NCBI GenBank assembly: GCA_947259195.1
Contig: CAMYLC010000115.1
Location: 62,001 to 126,000, forward strand
Direction of reading: 5' to 3'
Source: Thermoanaerobaculia bacterium
GTDB taxonomy: Bacteria > Acidobacteriota > Thermoanaerobaculia > Multivoradales > JAHEKO01
Length of the DNA stretch: 64,000 nt
This document shows, in pieces, positions 46,007-54,117 of this stretch; positions within the stretch are counted from its first letter, which is position 1, and each line of letters starts with the position of its first letter. The position numbers were made by a program, and so were the translations under genes. Below the pieces are notes generated by a model. The model saw only the letters and a program-made list of their open reading frames with translations. It ran no database searches and was not told the origin of the DNA.

Positions 46007-47149
46007 ATGGTCGACTCACCCTCAGCGCCATCCGGTCCGCCGGCACCCCTGATCCGAGGCCGGGTCCCGCTGAGCCGCTGGCTGCTCAGAGCCGCGCAAC
46101 TGTTGGCACTGGCCGCGATCCTCGTCCTGGCCTGGAGACTCCTCGAACAGATCGGCTGGAGAAACCTCTGGCTGAGGCTGAAAGGTGCCAGAGTTGCTTG
46201 GCTGACCGCTGCCGCGGCGGCTCTGATTGGTAGATTCTTCCTGCTCTACCTTCGTTGGTCCCTGGCTCTCGGGGCAGCCGGCTTTCGCCCCCCCTGGATC
46301 CTCGGCCAGGCGTCGCAGCTCGCCGCCGTGCTGGTCAATCACCTGACGCCCACAGCTCGACTCCTTGGGGGAGTTCTTCGTGCGCGCTGCGTAGGCCGGC
46401 AGCTCGGCGAGCCCTTCTCGCAGATCTACGCCACCGTCCTCGTCGATCAGATCTCTCAACAGGTCGTTCTCGGTGCTGTCACCTGGCTTTCCCTGATTGC
46501 AGTTGCCGCATGGTCCGGACTCGAGAGCCTGGCAATCGGACTCGGCCTGGGTCTGGCACTGGTCGTTGCCACGCTGGCGATCTGGCGGCAGACAGCCAAG
46601 TCTGACAATGCTCGACCTCTCGCCACCTTGGTAGGGCTGAGAGCGGAGAGAAAGGGCAAGCGGCTCGGTCCGCTATTCGCCGGCGGCCGAGAGCTTTTCA
46701 GAATCCTCCGCCAGAGCTTCTCCGATATTCCACTGCAGGCTCGCATGGCGGCGACGGGCAGCCTGATCTTCTCGCTGAATGTAGCGGCCCAGTGGCTGAT
46801 CTTCGAGAGCCTCGGCAGCCCGGTGCGGCTAGCGGCTGTCATTTCCACGATCGCCCTGGGCCTGGCGGCTGGCCTGCTCACCGGCACACCGGGCGGTGCA
46901 GCCACGACCGAGGCCGCCATGATCGGCCTCTACGTCTCCTGGGGAGTCGATGGCGTCGAAGCAACCGCCGGAGTGCTCTTGTACCGGGGAATTCACTATC
47001 TGCTGGTTTTGATTCTCGGCCTGCCTTGCCTCGTCTACTGTGAGGCGGCGACGGGCAGGGGGCAGAGGACTAGAAGCGAGCTCGCTGAAGAAGCTCCTCC
47101 AGGCAACGGGACGCCTCCTGTCGAGTCTCCTCCAGATTCAAACGGGTGA
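46007..47149 (+). CDS. Flippase-like membrane protein (lysylphosphatidylglycerol synthase TM / AglD family)
   Basis: The protein has 380 residues and about eight transmembrane segments. It has the family's loop pattern: LVNHLTPTARLLGGVLRARCV, DQISQQVVLGAVT, and GTPGGAATTEAAMIGLYVSWG near the C-terminal third. Members include the membrane part of MprF, and archaeal AglD; many stand-alone forms are of unknown function and may move lipids or lipid-linked sugars. The catalytic acyltransferase part of MprF is absent. The last 80 bases overlap the convergent amidohydrolase gene. It is divergent from the first sulfatase-like gene, 50 bases away. Confidence 0.85.
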   Translation: MVDSPSAPSGPPAPLIRGRVPLSRWLLRAAQLLALAAILVLAWRLLEQIGWRNLWLRLKGARVAWLTAAAAALIGRFFLLYLRWSLALGAAGFRPPWILGQASQLAAVLVNHLTPTARLLGGVLRARCVGRQLGEPFSQIYATVLVDQISQQVVLGAVTWLSLIAVAAWSGLESLAIGLGLGLALVVATLAIWRQTAKSDNARPLATLVGLRAERKGKRLGPLFAGGRELFRILRQSFSDIPLQARMAATGSLIFSLNVAAQWLIFESLGSPVRLAAVISTIALGLAAGLLTGTPGGAATTEAAMIGLYVSWGVDGVEATAGVLLYRGIHYLLVLILGLPCLVYCEAATGRGQRTRSELAEEAPPGNGTPPVESPPDSNG

Positions 47150-48452
47150 GCCGCCCGTTCTCCACGAGGATCTCGCCACCGACGACCACGTGGCGCACGG
47201 AAGCTCGAGAGGCGCCGAACGCCACGAGGTCGTGCAGATCGACTGCAGAGGAGGCCAGCCATTCCGGTCGGTCGGTGCTCAAAACGAGTAGATCCGCCGC
47301 TTTGCCGACTTCGAGACTGCCGACGTCCTCACCGAGACCGATCGCTTCTGCCCCCTCACTCGTCGCCAGTCGCAGAGCTTCGAGCCCGGTGAACGACGCC
47401 GGGCCGTGACCGACCTGCTGCAGCAGAGCTGCCAACCGCACCTCCTCCATCACATCGAGGTCGTTGTTGCAGGGCGCCCCGTCGGCACCGATGCCGACCG
47501 GAATGCCAGCCGCACGGATACCCACGACATCGGCGATACCTGAGCCCAGCTTCAGGTTGGCACTGGGGCAATGCACGACACTGAAGGCCTCCCTGGAGAC
47601 CCGCTCGAGATGACGCGCCTCTAGTTGGACACCATGGGCGATTCTCAAGTCGGAGTCCAGGATGCCCTTGTCGTCGAAATAAGCGATCTCGTCCAAGCCA
47701 CCCTTCAGCCGCATGACGGCCTGGGACTCCTCCTTCTGCTCCAGGGCATGCGTGTGAATCGGCCAGCCCCTGACGCTCGCCACTTGCCGAATCCCACTCC
47801 ACAGCTCATCAGAGCAGCTCAGAATGAACCGCGGGTTGAGGAGATAGGCAACCCGACCCCCCGTCCAGCCTTCGACCTTCTCCCCCAGAGACACTGTCTC
47901 GGCCAGCACGGTGTCAGTGTCGCCAGCCAAGGTCGCCGGCATGCCTTCACCGCTGTCCATGAGGCAGATGCCGGCCAGGCCGCGCAGGCCCGACTCCCGA
48001 ATGGCCGCAAGCAGTCCGGGGGCCCCGGGTCCGAGCCCGATGTCCTGCACCGTGGTGGTACCTGACAGAAGGCACTCCGTTGCCCCCAGCAACGCACACC
48101 AGTACGCACTCTCGTCGTCGTGCGCCGCTTCCAGGGGCCAGATGCGCTCCCTGAGCCAAGAAAGCAGCGTTCGCCCCTCGGCCAGACCCCGGAAGAAGGT
48201 CTGCCCAAGATGGATGTGGCCCTGGATCAACCCGGGAAGCACCAGACAGCCACCGACATCGAGGATCAGACAGCCAGCAGGAGGCACGACATGGCTACCC
48301 ATTTCCTGAATGCGACCCTCGGCCAGCAGCAGGTCCGTATCCGGCAGCACAGACGCCCTTTCGTCGAGAGTGAGAACTGTCCCACCCCGAATCAGTAAGG
48401 GCAGAGCGCGCGTTGAATAGTCGTCCGCCGATTCGACTTTCATCGATTGCAT
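47070..48452 (-). CDS. Amidohydrolase, MtaD/SAH deaminase-like (chlorohydrolase family)
   Basis: From the ATG at 48452 the protein has 460 residues; ATG 48443 and GTG 48476 are alternatives. Metal ligands are visible: H79-x-H81 in GLIQGHIHLGQ, a later histidine in IHTHALEQKEES, another in RIAHGVQLEARHL, and the aspartate in GIGADGAPCNNDLD. The pattern FRGLAEGRTLLSWL and HCPSANLKLGSGI is that of 5'-methylthioadenosine/S-adenosylhomocysteine deaminases and triazine hydrolases. It probably deaminates a purine nucleoside or similar ring in the cytoplasm; exact substrate unknown. The 3' end overlaps the flippase-like gene by 80 bases. Confidence 0.86.
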   Translation of the reverse strand: MQSMKVESADDYSTRALPLLIRGGTVLTLDERASVLPDTDLLLAEGRIQEMGSHVVPPAGCLILDVGGCLVLPGLIQGHIHLGQTFFRGLAEGRTLLSWLRERIWPLEAAHDDESAYWCALLGATECLLSGTTTVQDIGLGPGAPGLLAAIRESGLRGLAGICLMDSGEGMPATLAGDTDTVLAETVSLGEKVEGWTGGRVAYLLNPRFILSCSDELWSGIRQVASVRGWPIHTHALEQKEESQAVMRLKGGLDEIAYFDDKGILDSDLRIAHGVQLEARHLERVSREAFSVVHCPSANLKLGSGIADVVGIRAAGIPVGIGADGAPCNNDLDVMEEVRLAALLQQVGHGPASFTGLEALRLATSEGAEAIGLGEDVGSLEVGKAADLLVLSTDRPEWLASSAVDLHDLVAFGASRASVRHVVVGGEILVENGRLTRLNLEETRQEASRCLEELLQRARF

Positions 48453-48535
48453 TCTACTCGCCAGGGGTCGGCTCACCCATCACGCGTTCCGCCTGCCGGC
48501 CGGATCCGCCCGAATCGGCTAAGATTCTGCTTGCC

Positions 48536-49585
48536 ATGGCGCTTTTTCGACGCAAGTTTCGGCTGACCGACTGCGCCACTACCGGTGGGTGAGCGGCCAA
48601 GATAGGTCCGGGGGACCTGCACGCAATGGTCGCGCCACTGATGCGAGTGGCGGGTGGCGATCCGAGGATCCTGGTCGGCCCGGAAACGGCTGATGACGCA
48701 GGGGTGTATCTCCTAGGGGACGATGCCCTGGTGGCGACCCTCGACTTCATCACACCGGTATGCGACGAACCCTTCCGCTACGGCAAGATAGCGGCCGCAA
48801 ATTCTCTCTCGGATGTCTTTGCCATGGGGGGAGAGGCACTGTTTGCCCTCAACATCTGCTGCTTCCCCGCCAAAGGGGTCCCGGACGGCGTCTATGGCGA
48901 GATCCTGCAGGGCGCTGCCGAGGCGGTAGCCGAGGCGGGAGGCGTGCTCCTCGGCGGGCACTCCGTCGAAGACGAAGAGCTCAAGTTCGGTCTATCGGTC
49001 ACGGGAAAGGCCGATCCCGAACACCTCCTCACCAACGCGAACGCTAGACCGGGCCACCAGTTGATCCTCACCAAGCCTTTGGGCACCGGTGTGCTGATCA
49101 ACGCCTTCAAGGCAGGCAAGTTGGATGCCGCCGGGCTCGAACCGGCCCTGGTTGAAATGGAGAGCCTCAACCGCGCCGCGGCTCAGCTTGCCCTGCAACA
49201 TGGCGTCGAGGCGGCTACCGACATCACCGGCTTCGGGATCGCCGGCCACACGATGGAGATCGCGCGGGCTTCGAGAGTCGGAGTTCAATTGAACTTCGCG
49301 AATCTGCCGGTCTACGAGAGCTTCTACCGCATGGTGAAGAAGGGGGTCTCCACCCTCTCGACTGCTGCCAACGAGCGCAACGTAGAAGGCGAGCTCGAAA
49401 TCACGGCGAGACTCAAGAAGCAAGAGCGAGAAGTTCTGTTCGATCCACAGACCTCCGGTGGTCTGCTCCTCGCTACTGCGCCCATCCAGGTAGAACCTCT
49501 GCTCCAGGCACTCCTCGATACCGGACACAATGCAGCGCTGGTCGGTGAAGTCGTGGACGGTCCAGCAAGGCTCGAAATCCTCTGA
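48536..49585 (+). CDS. selD: Selenide, water dikinase, selenocysteine-containing
   Basis: The gene starts at ATG 48536 and codon 19 is TGA (48590-48592). Reading it as selenocysteine gives LTDCATTGG-U-AAKIGPGDL, where U is at the catalytic Cys17 position of E. coli SelD and the lysine three residues on is the conserved K20. The full product is 349 residues, the usual length; without readthrough the first plausible start (48626) would lose the active site. Other SelD motifs follow: RYGKIAAANSLSDVFAMGG, GGHSVEDEELKFGLSVTG, ILTKPLGTGV, ATDITGFGIAGH and FDPQTSGGLLLA. It makes selenophosphate from selenide and ATP. A hairpin directly after the TGA supports recoding. selA, selB and tRNA-Sec are not in the window. 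Confidence 0.93.
48593..48633 (+). promoter_or_regulatory. Putative bacterial SECIS hairpin in selD
   Basis: Directly 3' of the in-frame TGA, GCGGCCA (48593-48599) pairs with TGGTCGC (48627-48633, one G-U), and AGGTCC (48604-48609) pairs perfectly with GGACCT (48613-48618) around a GGG loop. The apical loop begins 17 bases after the TGA, in the range known for bacterial SECIS elements. A SelB-binding role is inferred. Confidence 0.72.
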
Positions 49586-49651
49586 AATGAAGACTATGCC
49601 TCGTTGCAGCGTTGGCTCTTTCAATCTATCTAGACGCTCAATTCGGAATCC

Positions 49652-50737
49652 ATGCCTTCGACCCCTTGGCTACTCTACGGCGCCTATGGCTATACCGGCG
49701 AACTGATCGCCCGGGAAGCCGCTCGACGGGGAGATGCGCCAATTCTGGCAGGCAGGCGGCGGCAGCCGCTCGAGAAGCTGGCCGCCGAGCTCGGATTCGA
49801 GGCGAAGGTCGTCGACCTGCAGGACCCCGGCTCTCTCCGAACTGCTCTCGAGCGGGTATCAGCCGTACTGCTCGCGGCCGGACCCTTCGTGCACACGAGC
49901 CGTCCGATGGTGGAGGCTTGCCTCGCAACGGCCACACACTACCTCGACATCACGGGTGAGATGGGCGTGTTCGAGTCGGTCCTGCACCGCGCCGAGGAGG
50001 CCCGCGAGGCCGGAGTAGCCCTGCTTCCTGGCGCCGGCTTCGACGTCGTCCCCAGCGATTGCCTGGCCGCCGCCTTGGCGCAAGCGTTGCCCGACGCCTC
50101 CCATCTGGATCTGGCCTTCACCTCCGATCGGGGCAGTGCCAGTCGGGGTACCTTGCGCACCGCCGTGGAAGCCATGCCGCATGCAGGTGCCGAGCGCCGC
50201 GACGGCAAGATCGTTGCCACTCCGTTGGCGCACGACGCCCGGCGAATCGAATTTGGCTGCGGCTCGCGCTGGGCCATGACGATTCCCTGGGGTGACGTCT
50301 CCACTGCCTTCCACACCACCGGCATCCCTAACATTCGGGTCTACACCGGGACCCCCGAGCGACGCATACGGCAGCTGAGAAGGCTGCGGCCCCTGCTGCC
50401 GATCGTCGGCACGGTCCCGATCAAACGTCTGCTGCAATGGTGGATCGGGAGGACCGTCGTGGGACCCGACGCCGAGACCCGATCTGGAGCCAGAGTCCAT
50501 CTGTGGGGCGAAGTCGGAAATGAGGCAGGCGCAAGGCGAGAGGCGACCCTCGAGGTGCCAGAGGGCTACGCACTGACGGCGTCCGCCGCCGTCGAGCTCG
50601 TTTCGAGAGTGGTGGCTGGCGCTCTGGAGCCCGGTGCCTGGACTCCCGCTGGAGCCTTCGGCTCCGACTTGATCGCCGAGATTCCGGGCGTCGAGCAGGC
50701 GGTCCAGCTTCGAGACTCTCAGCTCTCGTCAGAGTAG
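49652..50737 (+). CDS. Saccharopine-dehydrogenase-like NAD(P)-binding reductase
   Basis: The protein has 361 residues. It begins WLLYGAYGYTGELIAREAAR, a Rossmann-type G-x-x-G-x-x-G/A site, then PILAGRRRQPLEKLAAELG and GPFVHTSRPMVEACLATATHYLDITGE, all typical of the saccharopine dehydrogenase-like / trans-acting enoyl reductase group. Many members act on lipids rather than saccharopine. No lysine pathway gene is near. It follows selD by 66 bases and its end overlaps the convergent cstA by 19 bases. Confidence 0.83.
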   Translation: MPSTPWLLYGAYGYTGELIAREAARRGDAPILAGRRRQPLEKLAAELGFEAKVVDLQDPGSLRTALERVSAVLLAAGPFVHTSRPMVEACLATATHYLDITGEMGVFESVLHRAEEAREAGVALLPGAGFDVVPSDCLAAALAQALPDASHLDLAFTSDRGSASRGTLRTAVEAMPHAGAERRDGKIVATPLAHDARRIEFGCGSRWAMTIPWGDVSTAFHTTGIPNIRVYTGTPERRIRQLRRLRPLLPIVGTVPIKRLLQWWIGRTVVGPDAETRSGARVHLWGEVGNEAGARREATLEVPEGYALTASAAVELVSRVVAGALEPGAWTPAGAFGSDLIAEIPGVEQAVQLRDSQLSSE

Positions 50738-52494
50738 GTCACTCGCATGGTCTCGATCGGCTTCTGCTTGCGGAAGCGGGCCAGAGCCACGACTCCCTCG
50801 GCCATGAGCCAGATCGCCAGTACCAGCAGGATCAGTCCGATCGCAAACAGCGGTCCACCACCTTCACCCCTTTGCGCCCAGAAATCTCTCAGGTTGGAGA
50901 ACATGGCTAGGATCGTCGTGACTGCCATGAATAGCATGGGTACGCCGGTGAACCAGGGGCTCTTGCCTCTCTGCACCAGGTAAAGGGTCACTGCCAACAA
51001 AGCCAAGCCGGCAAGGAGTTGATTGGTCGTGCCGAACAGTCGCCAGAGGGCGAGCCCCGCCGGCCGACCGCCGATCTTGTAGAAGGCAAAGAACGCAATC
51101 ACACCCACCGCCAGCAAAGAGCTGACAAATCGATTGTCGAGGATTCTCAGACGCAGCGTGTCGCCGATCTCCGAGATGTTGAACCGCAGGAGACGGGTAG
51201 CCGAGTCGAGCGTGGTCAAAGCAAAGGAGACGACGACGACAGCTATGAAGGCTGTGGCGAGGCGGTGATCCGCTACCCCCAACTTCTCGATGAACTGTGC
51301 CGCCCCGGTGATGAAGACCCCGACCTGGGTGCCCAGCGATTGCATGGAGTCCCAATTCCGGTAGGTGTTGGCCCAGACCTCTGCAGGTTGGTACCCGCCG
51401 GTGCCCAGGATTCCTGCGGTGCACGCCAGAACCGCCAGCAGTCCCAACAAGGACTCACCCACCATGCCGCCATAGCCGATGAACCGGGCATCGGTCTCCT
51501 TGTCGATCTGCTTGGCGGTCGTCCCCGAGGCGACCAGGGAGTGAAAGCCGCTGGCCGCACCGCAGGCGATGATGATGAAGACAAAAGGGTAGAAGCTCGG
51601 TGCGCCCTCGGGATGGGCGCGAAACGCGGGAGCTGCGAATTCGGGGCGCCACACGAAAACGCCCAGGTAGCAGAGGGCGAGACCGAGATAGAGCAACAAC
51701 GAGTTGAGGAAGTCCCTGGCCTGCAGGAGGCTCCACACAGGCAGTACCGAGGCCACGAAGGAATAGATCAGGAGAATCACGATCCAGACATTCTGGTCGG
51801 GCCAGCTGGATCGATCCAGCCACAGCAAGGGAAAGCGCAGACCTCCCCACACCGCTGCCAACATCAGCACAAACCCCACCACCGCCGTCGGTAGCAGAGG
51901 GAACTGCTTCTTGTAGAGCAGATAACCCATGACCATGGCCAGGCCGATAAGAACCCCTGAGGGGAAGACCGCCGTCGGAAAGGACGACGGGTCCGCCATG
52001 GGCTGCTCGGGATTCCAGGCGTCGCTGATGGAGAACATCACCGCGATGACGTACACGAACACACCCATGGCGAGGGCGATACCGAAGAAGATGACGAGGT
52101 GGAACAGCGTCTTGGCCCGCTTGCCGATGATGCCCTCGGTCACCTTGCCGATGGACATCCCCTTGGCCCGCATGCTGACTACGAGCGCACCGAAATCGTG
52201 GACGCAGCCCACGAAGAGGGCACCAACCAGCACCCAGAGCATGGCCGGCAGCCAGCCCCAGATAACCGCCACGGCCGGCCCCAGCATCGGGGAAAGGCCA
52301 GTGATCGAAGCCCAGTGGTGGCCGAAGAGGACGAAGCGATTCGTCGGCACGTAGTCGACGCCATCGCGCAACTCATGGGACGGAGTCTGCGCGGCAGGAT
52401 CGAGCTCGAACAGCTGCCTGGCCAGGAACCTGGAGTAGAAGACATAGCCGAAGAAGTAGCCCACGAAGCACAACGCCGTGACGAGTGCGCTCAT
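50719..52494 (-). CDS. cstA: Carbon starvation protein CstA family transporter
   Basis: The protein has 591 residues and many transmembrane segments; the start ATG follows GGGGAG. It has the CstA N-terminal domain pattern DGVDYVPTNRFVLFGHHWAS, then GPAVAVIWGWLPAMLWVLVG and HDFGALVVSMRAKGMSIG, and in the middle CGAASGFHSLVASGTTAKQI. CstA proteins take up peptides or pyruvate across the inner membrane. The C-terminal part ends with a cytoplasmic tail RFRKQKPIETMRV. Confidence 0.92.
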   Translation of the reverse strand: MSALVTALCFVGYFFGYVFYSRFLARQLFELDPAAQTPSHELRDGVDYVPTNRFVLFGHHWASITGLSPMLGPAVAVIWGWLPAMLWVLVGALFVGCVHDFGALVVSMRAKGMSIGKVTEGIIGKRAKTLFHLVIFFGIALAMGVFVYVIAVMFSISDAWNPEQPMADPSSFPTAVFPSGVLIGLAMVMGYLLYKKQFPLLPTAVVGFVLMLAAVWGGLRFPLLWLDRSSWPDQNVWIVILLIYSFVASVLPVWSLLQARDFLNSLLLYLGLALCYLGVFVWRPEFAAPAFRAHPEGAPSFYPFVFIIIACGAASGFHSLVASGTTAKQIDKETDARFIGYGGMVGESLLGLLAVLACTAGILGTGGYQPAEVWANTYRNWDSMQSLGTQVGVFITGAAQFIEKLGVADHRLATAFIAVVVVSFALTTLDSATRLLRFNISEIGDTLRLRILDNRFVSSLLAVGVIAFFAFYKIGGRPAGLALWRLFGTTNQLLAGLALLAVTLYLVQRGKSPWFTGVPMLFMAVTTILAMFSNLRDFWAQRGEGGGPLFAIGLILLVLAIWLMAEGVVALARFRKQKPIETMRVTYSDES

Positions 52495-52523
52495 CTCTTC
52501 TCCCCTCTCATCTCGCGCCTATC

Positions 52524-53891
52524 CTATTGGAGATATCCCAGAGCCCGAAGACGCTCGAGAACCTCTTTGTCGAGCTCCACCTCGTCCTCCTCGAGCAGGC
52601 CTGAGCGCAGCTGCTCGGTCTGAATCAGGTGCGCCCGCAAGCGGCGCCTCATCTCGGCTGTTCTGGGAGAAATCCCGACCAGGTTGCGCTTTTCATCCGG
52701 GTCCTCAGCCAGATCGAACAGTGCCGGCCTGGCCTGCCGCCACGGCAGGCGATCGATGTATTTGAGATCTCCGCGAACGACTGCGGCCGCCTCCACATCC
52801 TGCGAGTGGGGGCTGGCGAGGAATAGCCACCGCGGGGCTTCGAAGTCATCGGGATTCGACCAACTAGTGCGCAGATCCCGCCCCTCCAGCTCCTTTTCTG
52901 GTTCCAGCCCCGCCAGACCCAGGATCGTCGGCTTCAGGTCCACGAGGCTGGCTGGGGTCTTCACCCTCAGACCAGCGACACGTTCTTTCTGCGGCGGAAC
53001 GAGGATCATGGGTATCCGGGTCAGCTCGTTGAAAAGGGAGTTGCCGTGCTCGGCCTGATTGTGCTCCCAGAAGCCCTCACCATGGTCGGAGGTCACCATC
53101 AGCCAGGTCGATTGGGTCAACTGCCGCTCTCCCAGGACCTCGACGAGCCGACCGATGAGCTCATCGGTGTAGCGAATCTCGCCGTCATAGGCGTTGACCA
53201 TCTCCTGTCGATGAGCGCGCCCCGTCTTCGTGGCCGAGGATCCGAACATCGAGTCGAACGGCGCTGGCGGTGCGTAGGGCCGATGGGGATACACCAGATG
53301 GAGATAGAGGAAGAATGTCTCATCACCGAGCTCGTCGAGAGCGACCAGGAGCTGGTCGAGAACGAAGTCGGAATCGGTGACGGTCCAGATGTCGAAGCCT
53401 CCGTCCTCAAACAGGCTATACCATTGCTCGAATCCCTGGTCGAATTGCAGCTCCGGGTTGATCCCGGGGTGATCTACCAGGGCCACGGTGCGATACCCGG
53501 CCTCCTGCAGCCGCTCGGCCAGAGTCGGCAGCTGGCTCGGCAGGGGAATCCCAATGGCCTTCTTGTGTGGCAACGGCGGGAATACGGCACGAGGGTACCG
53601 TCCGGTGAAGAGGGAGGCGATCGCCGGATTGGTCCAGGGAGCCACCGAGTAGAAATTCTCGAAGAGGACCCCCGCCGTCGCCAACCTGTCCAGATTTGGC
53701 GAGGTGTCCCGCTGATAGCCGTAGCAGCCAAGATGGTCCGCTCGCAGGGTATCCACCATGACGAGGACGACGTTGTCTCTGGTATCACCAGCGCGATTGG
53801 AGCAACCCGCCACCGCCGCCAACGCCAGCATCGCCCCGACCAGCCTGACTGTCCTCGAACATCCGACGTATCTGTCTTTTCTCGACGTCAC
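52524..53891 (-). CDS. Sulfatase-like lipoprotein lacking the formylglycine cysteine/serine
   Basis: The start is GTG at 53891, eight bases after GAGGAG (an in-frame GTG at 53918 would add nine residues); the product has 455 residues. A lipobox AVAGC (cysteine about 30) predicts a lipoprotein. The superfamily metal motif VVLVMVDTLRADHLGCYGY and TSDHGEGFWEHNQAEHGNS are present. At the catalytic position the sequence is T87-N-P-A-I, again a threonine instead of C/S, as in the gene at 44595. The C-terminus is ERLRALGYLQ. Function is likely phosphoester transfer or hydrolysis at the envelope, but substrate is unknown. Confidence 0.84.
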   Translation of the reverse strand: MTSRKDRYVGCSRTVRLVGAMLALAAVAGCSNRAGDTRDNVVLVMVDTLRADHLGCYGYQRDTSPNLDRLATAGVLFENFYSVAPWTNPAIASLFTGRYPRAVFPPLPHKKAIGIPLPSQLPTLAERLQEAGYRTVALVDHPGINPELQFDQGFEQWYSLFEDGGFDIWTVTDSDFVLDQLLVALDELGDETFFLYLHLVYPHRPYAPPAPFDSMFGSSATKTGRAHRQEMVNAYDGEIRYTDELIGRLVEVLGERQLTQSTWLMVTSDHGEGFWEHNQAEHGNSLFNELTRIPMILVPPQKERVAGLRVKTPASLVDLKPTILGLAGLEPEKELEGRDLRTSWSNPDDFEAPRWLFLASPHSQDVEAAAVVRGDLKYIDRLPWRQARPALFDLAEDPDEKRNLVGISPRTAEMRRRLRAHLIQTEQLRSGLLEEDEVELDKEVLERLRALGYLQ

Positions 53892-54117
53892 AGAGAGCTC
53901 CTCACCAGATCCGTCCACCGATTGTACGGAAGCCCTCCATTTCCCGGAAGACAGAATGAGAAGGCGGCTCGCTTACGGATGGCTCACTCCTCGGCACTCT
54001 ACCGTCACCAGACAGATTGCCTGGTCGGGCCTTGCCTGATAGAAAGTCCTCACTATTCAGTGCGGTCGGCAAGCCATATTGGAAGAACCGTCCGCTCCTG
54101 GAGGGAGAGATCAAGTC

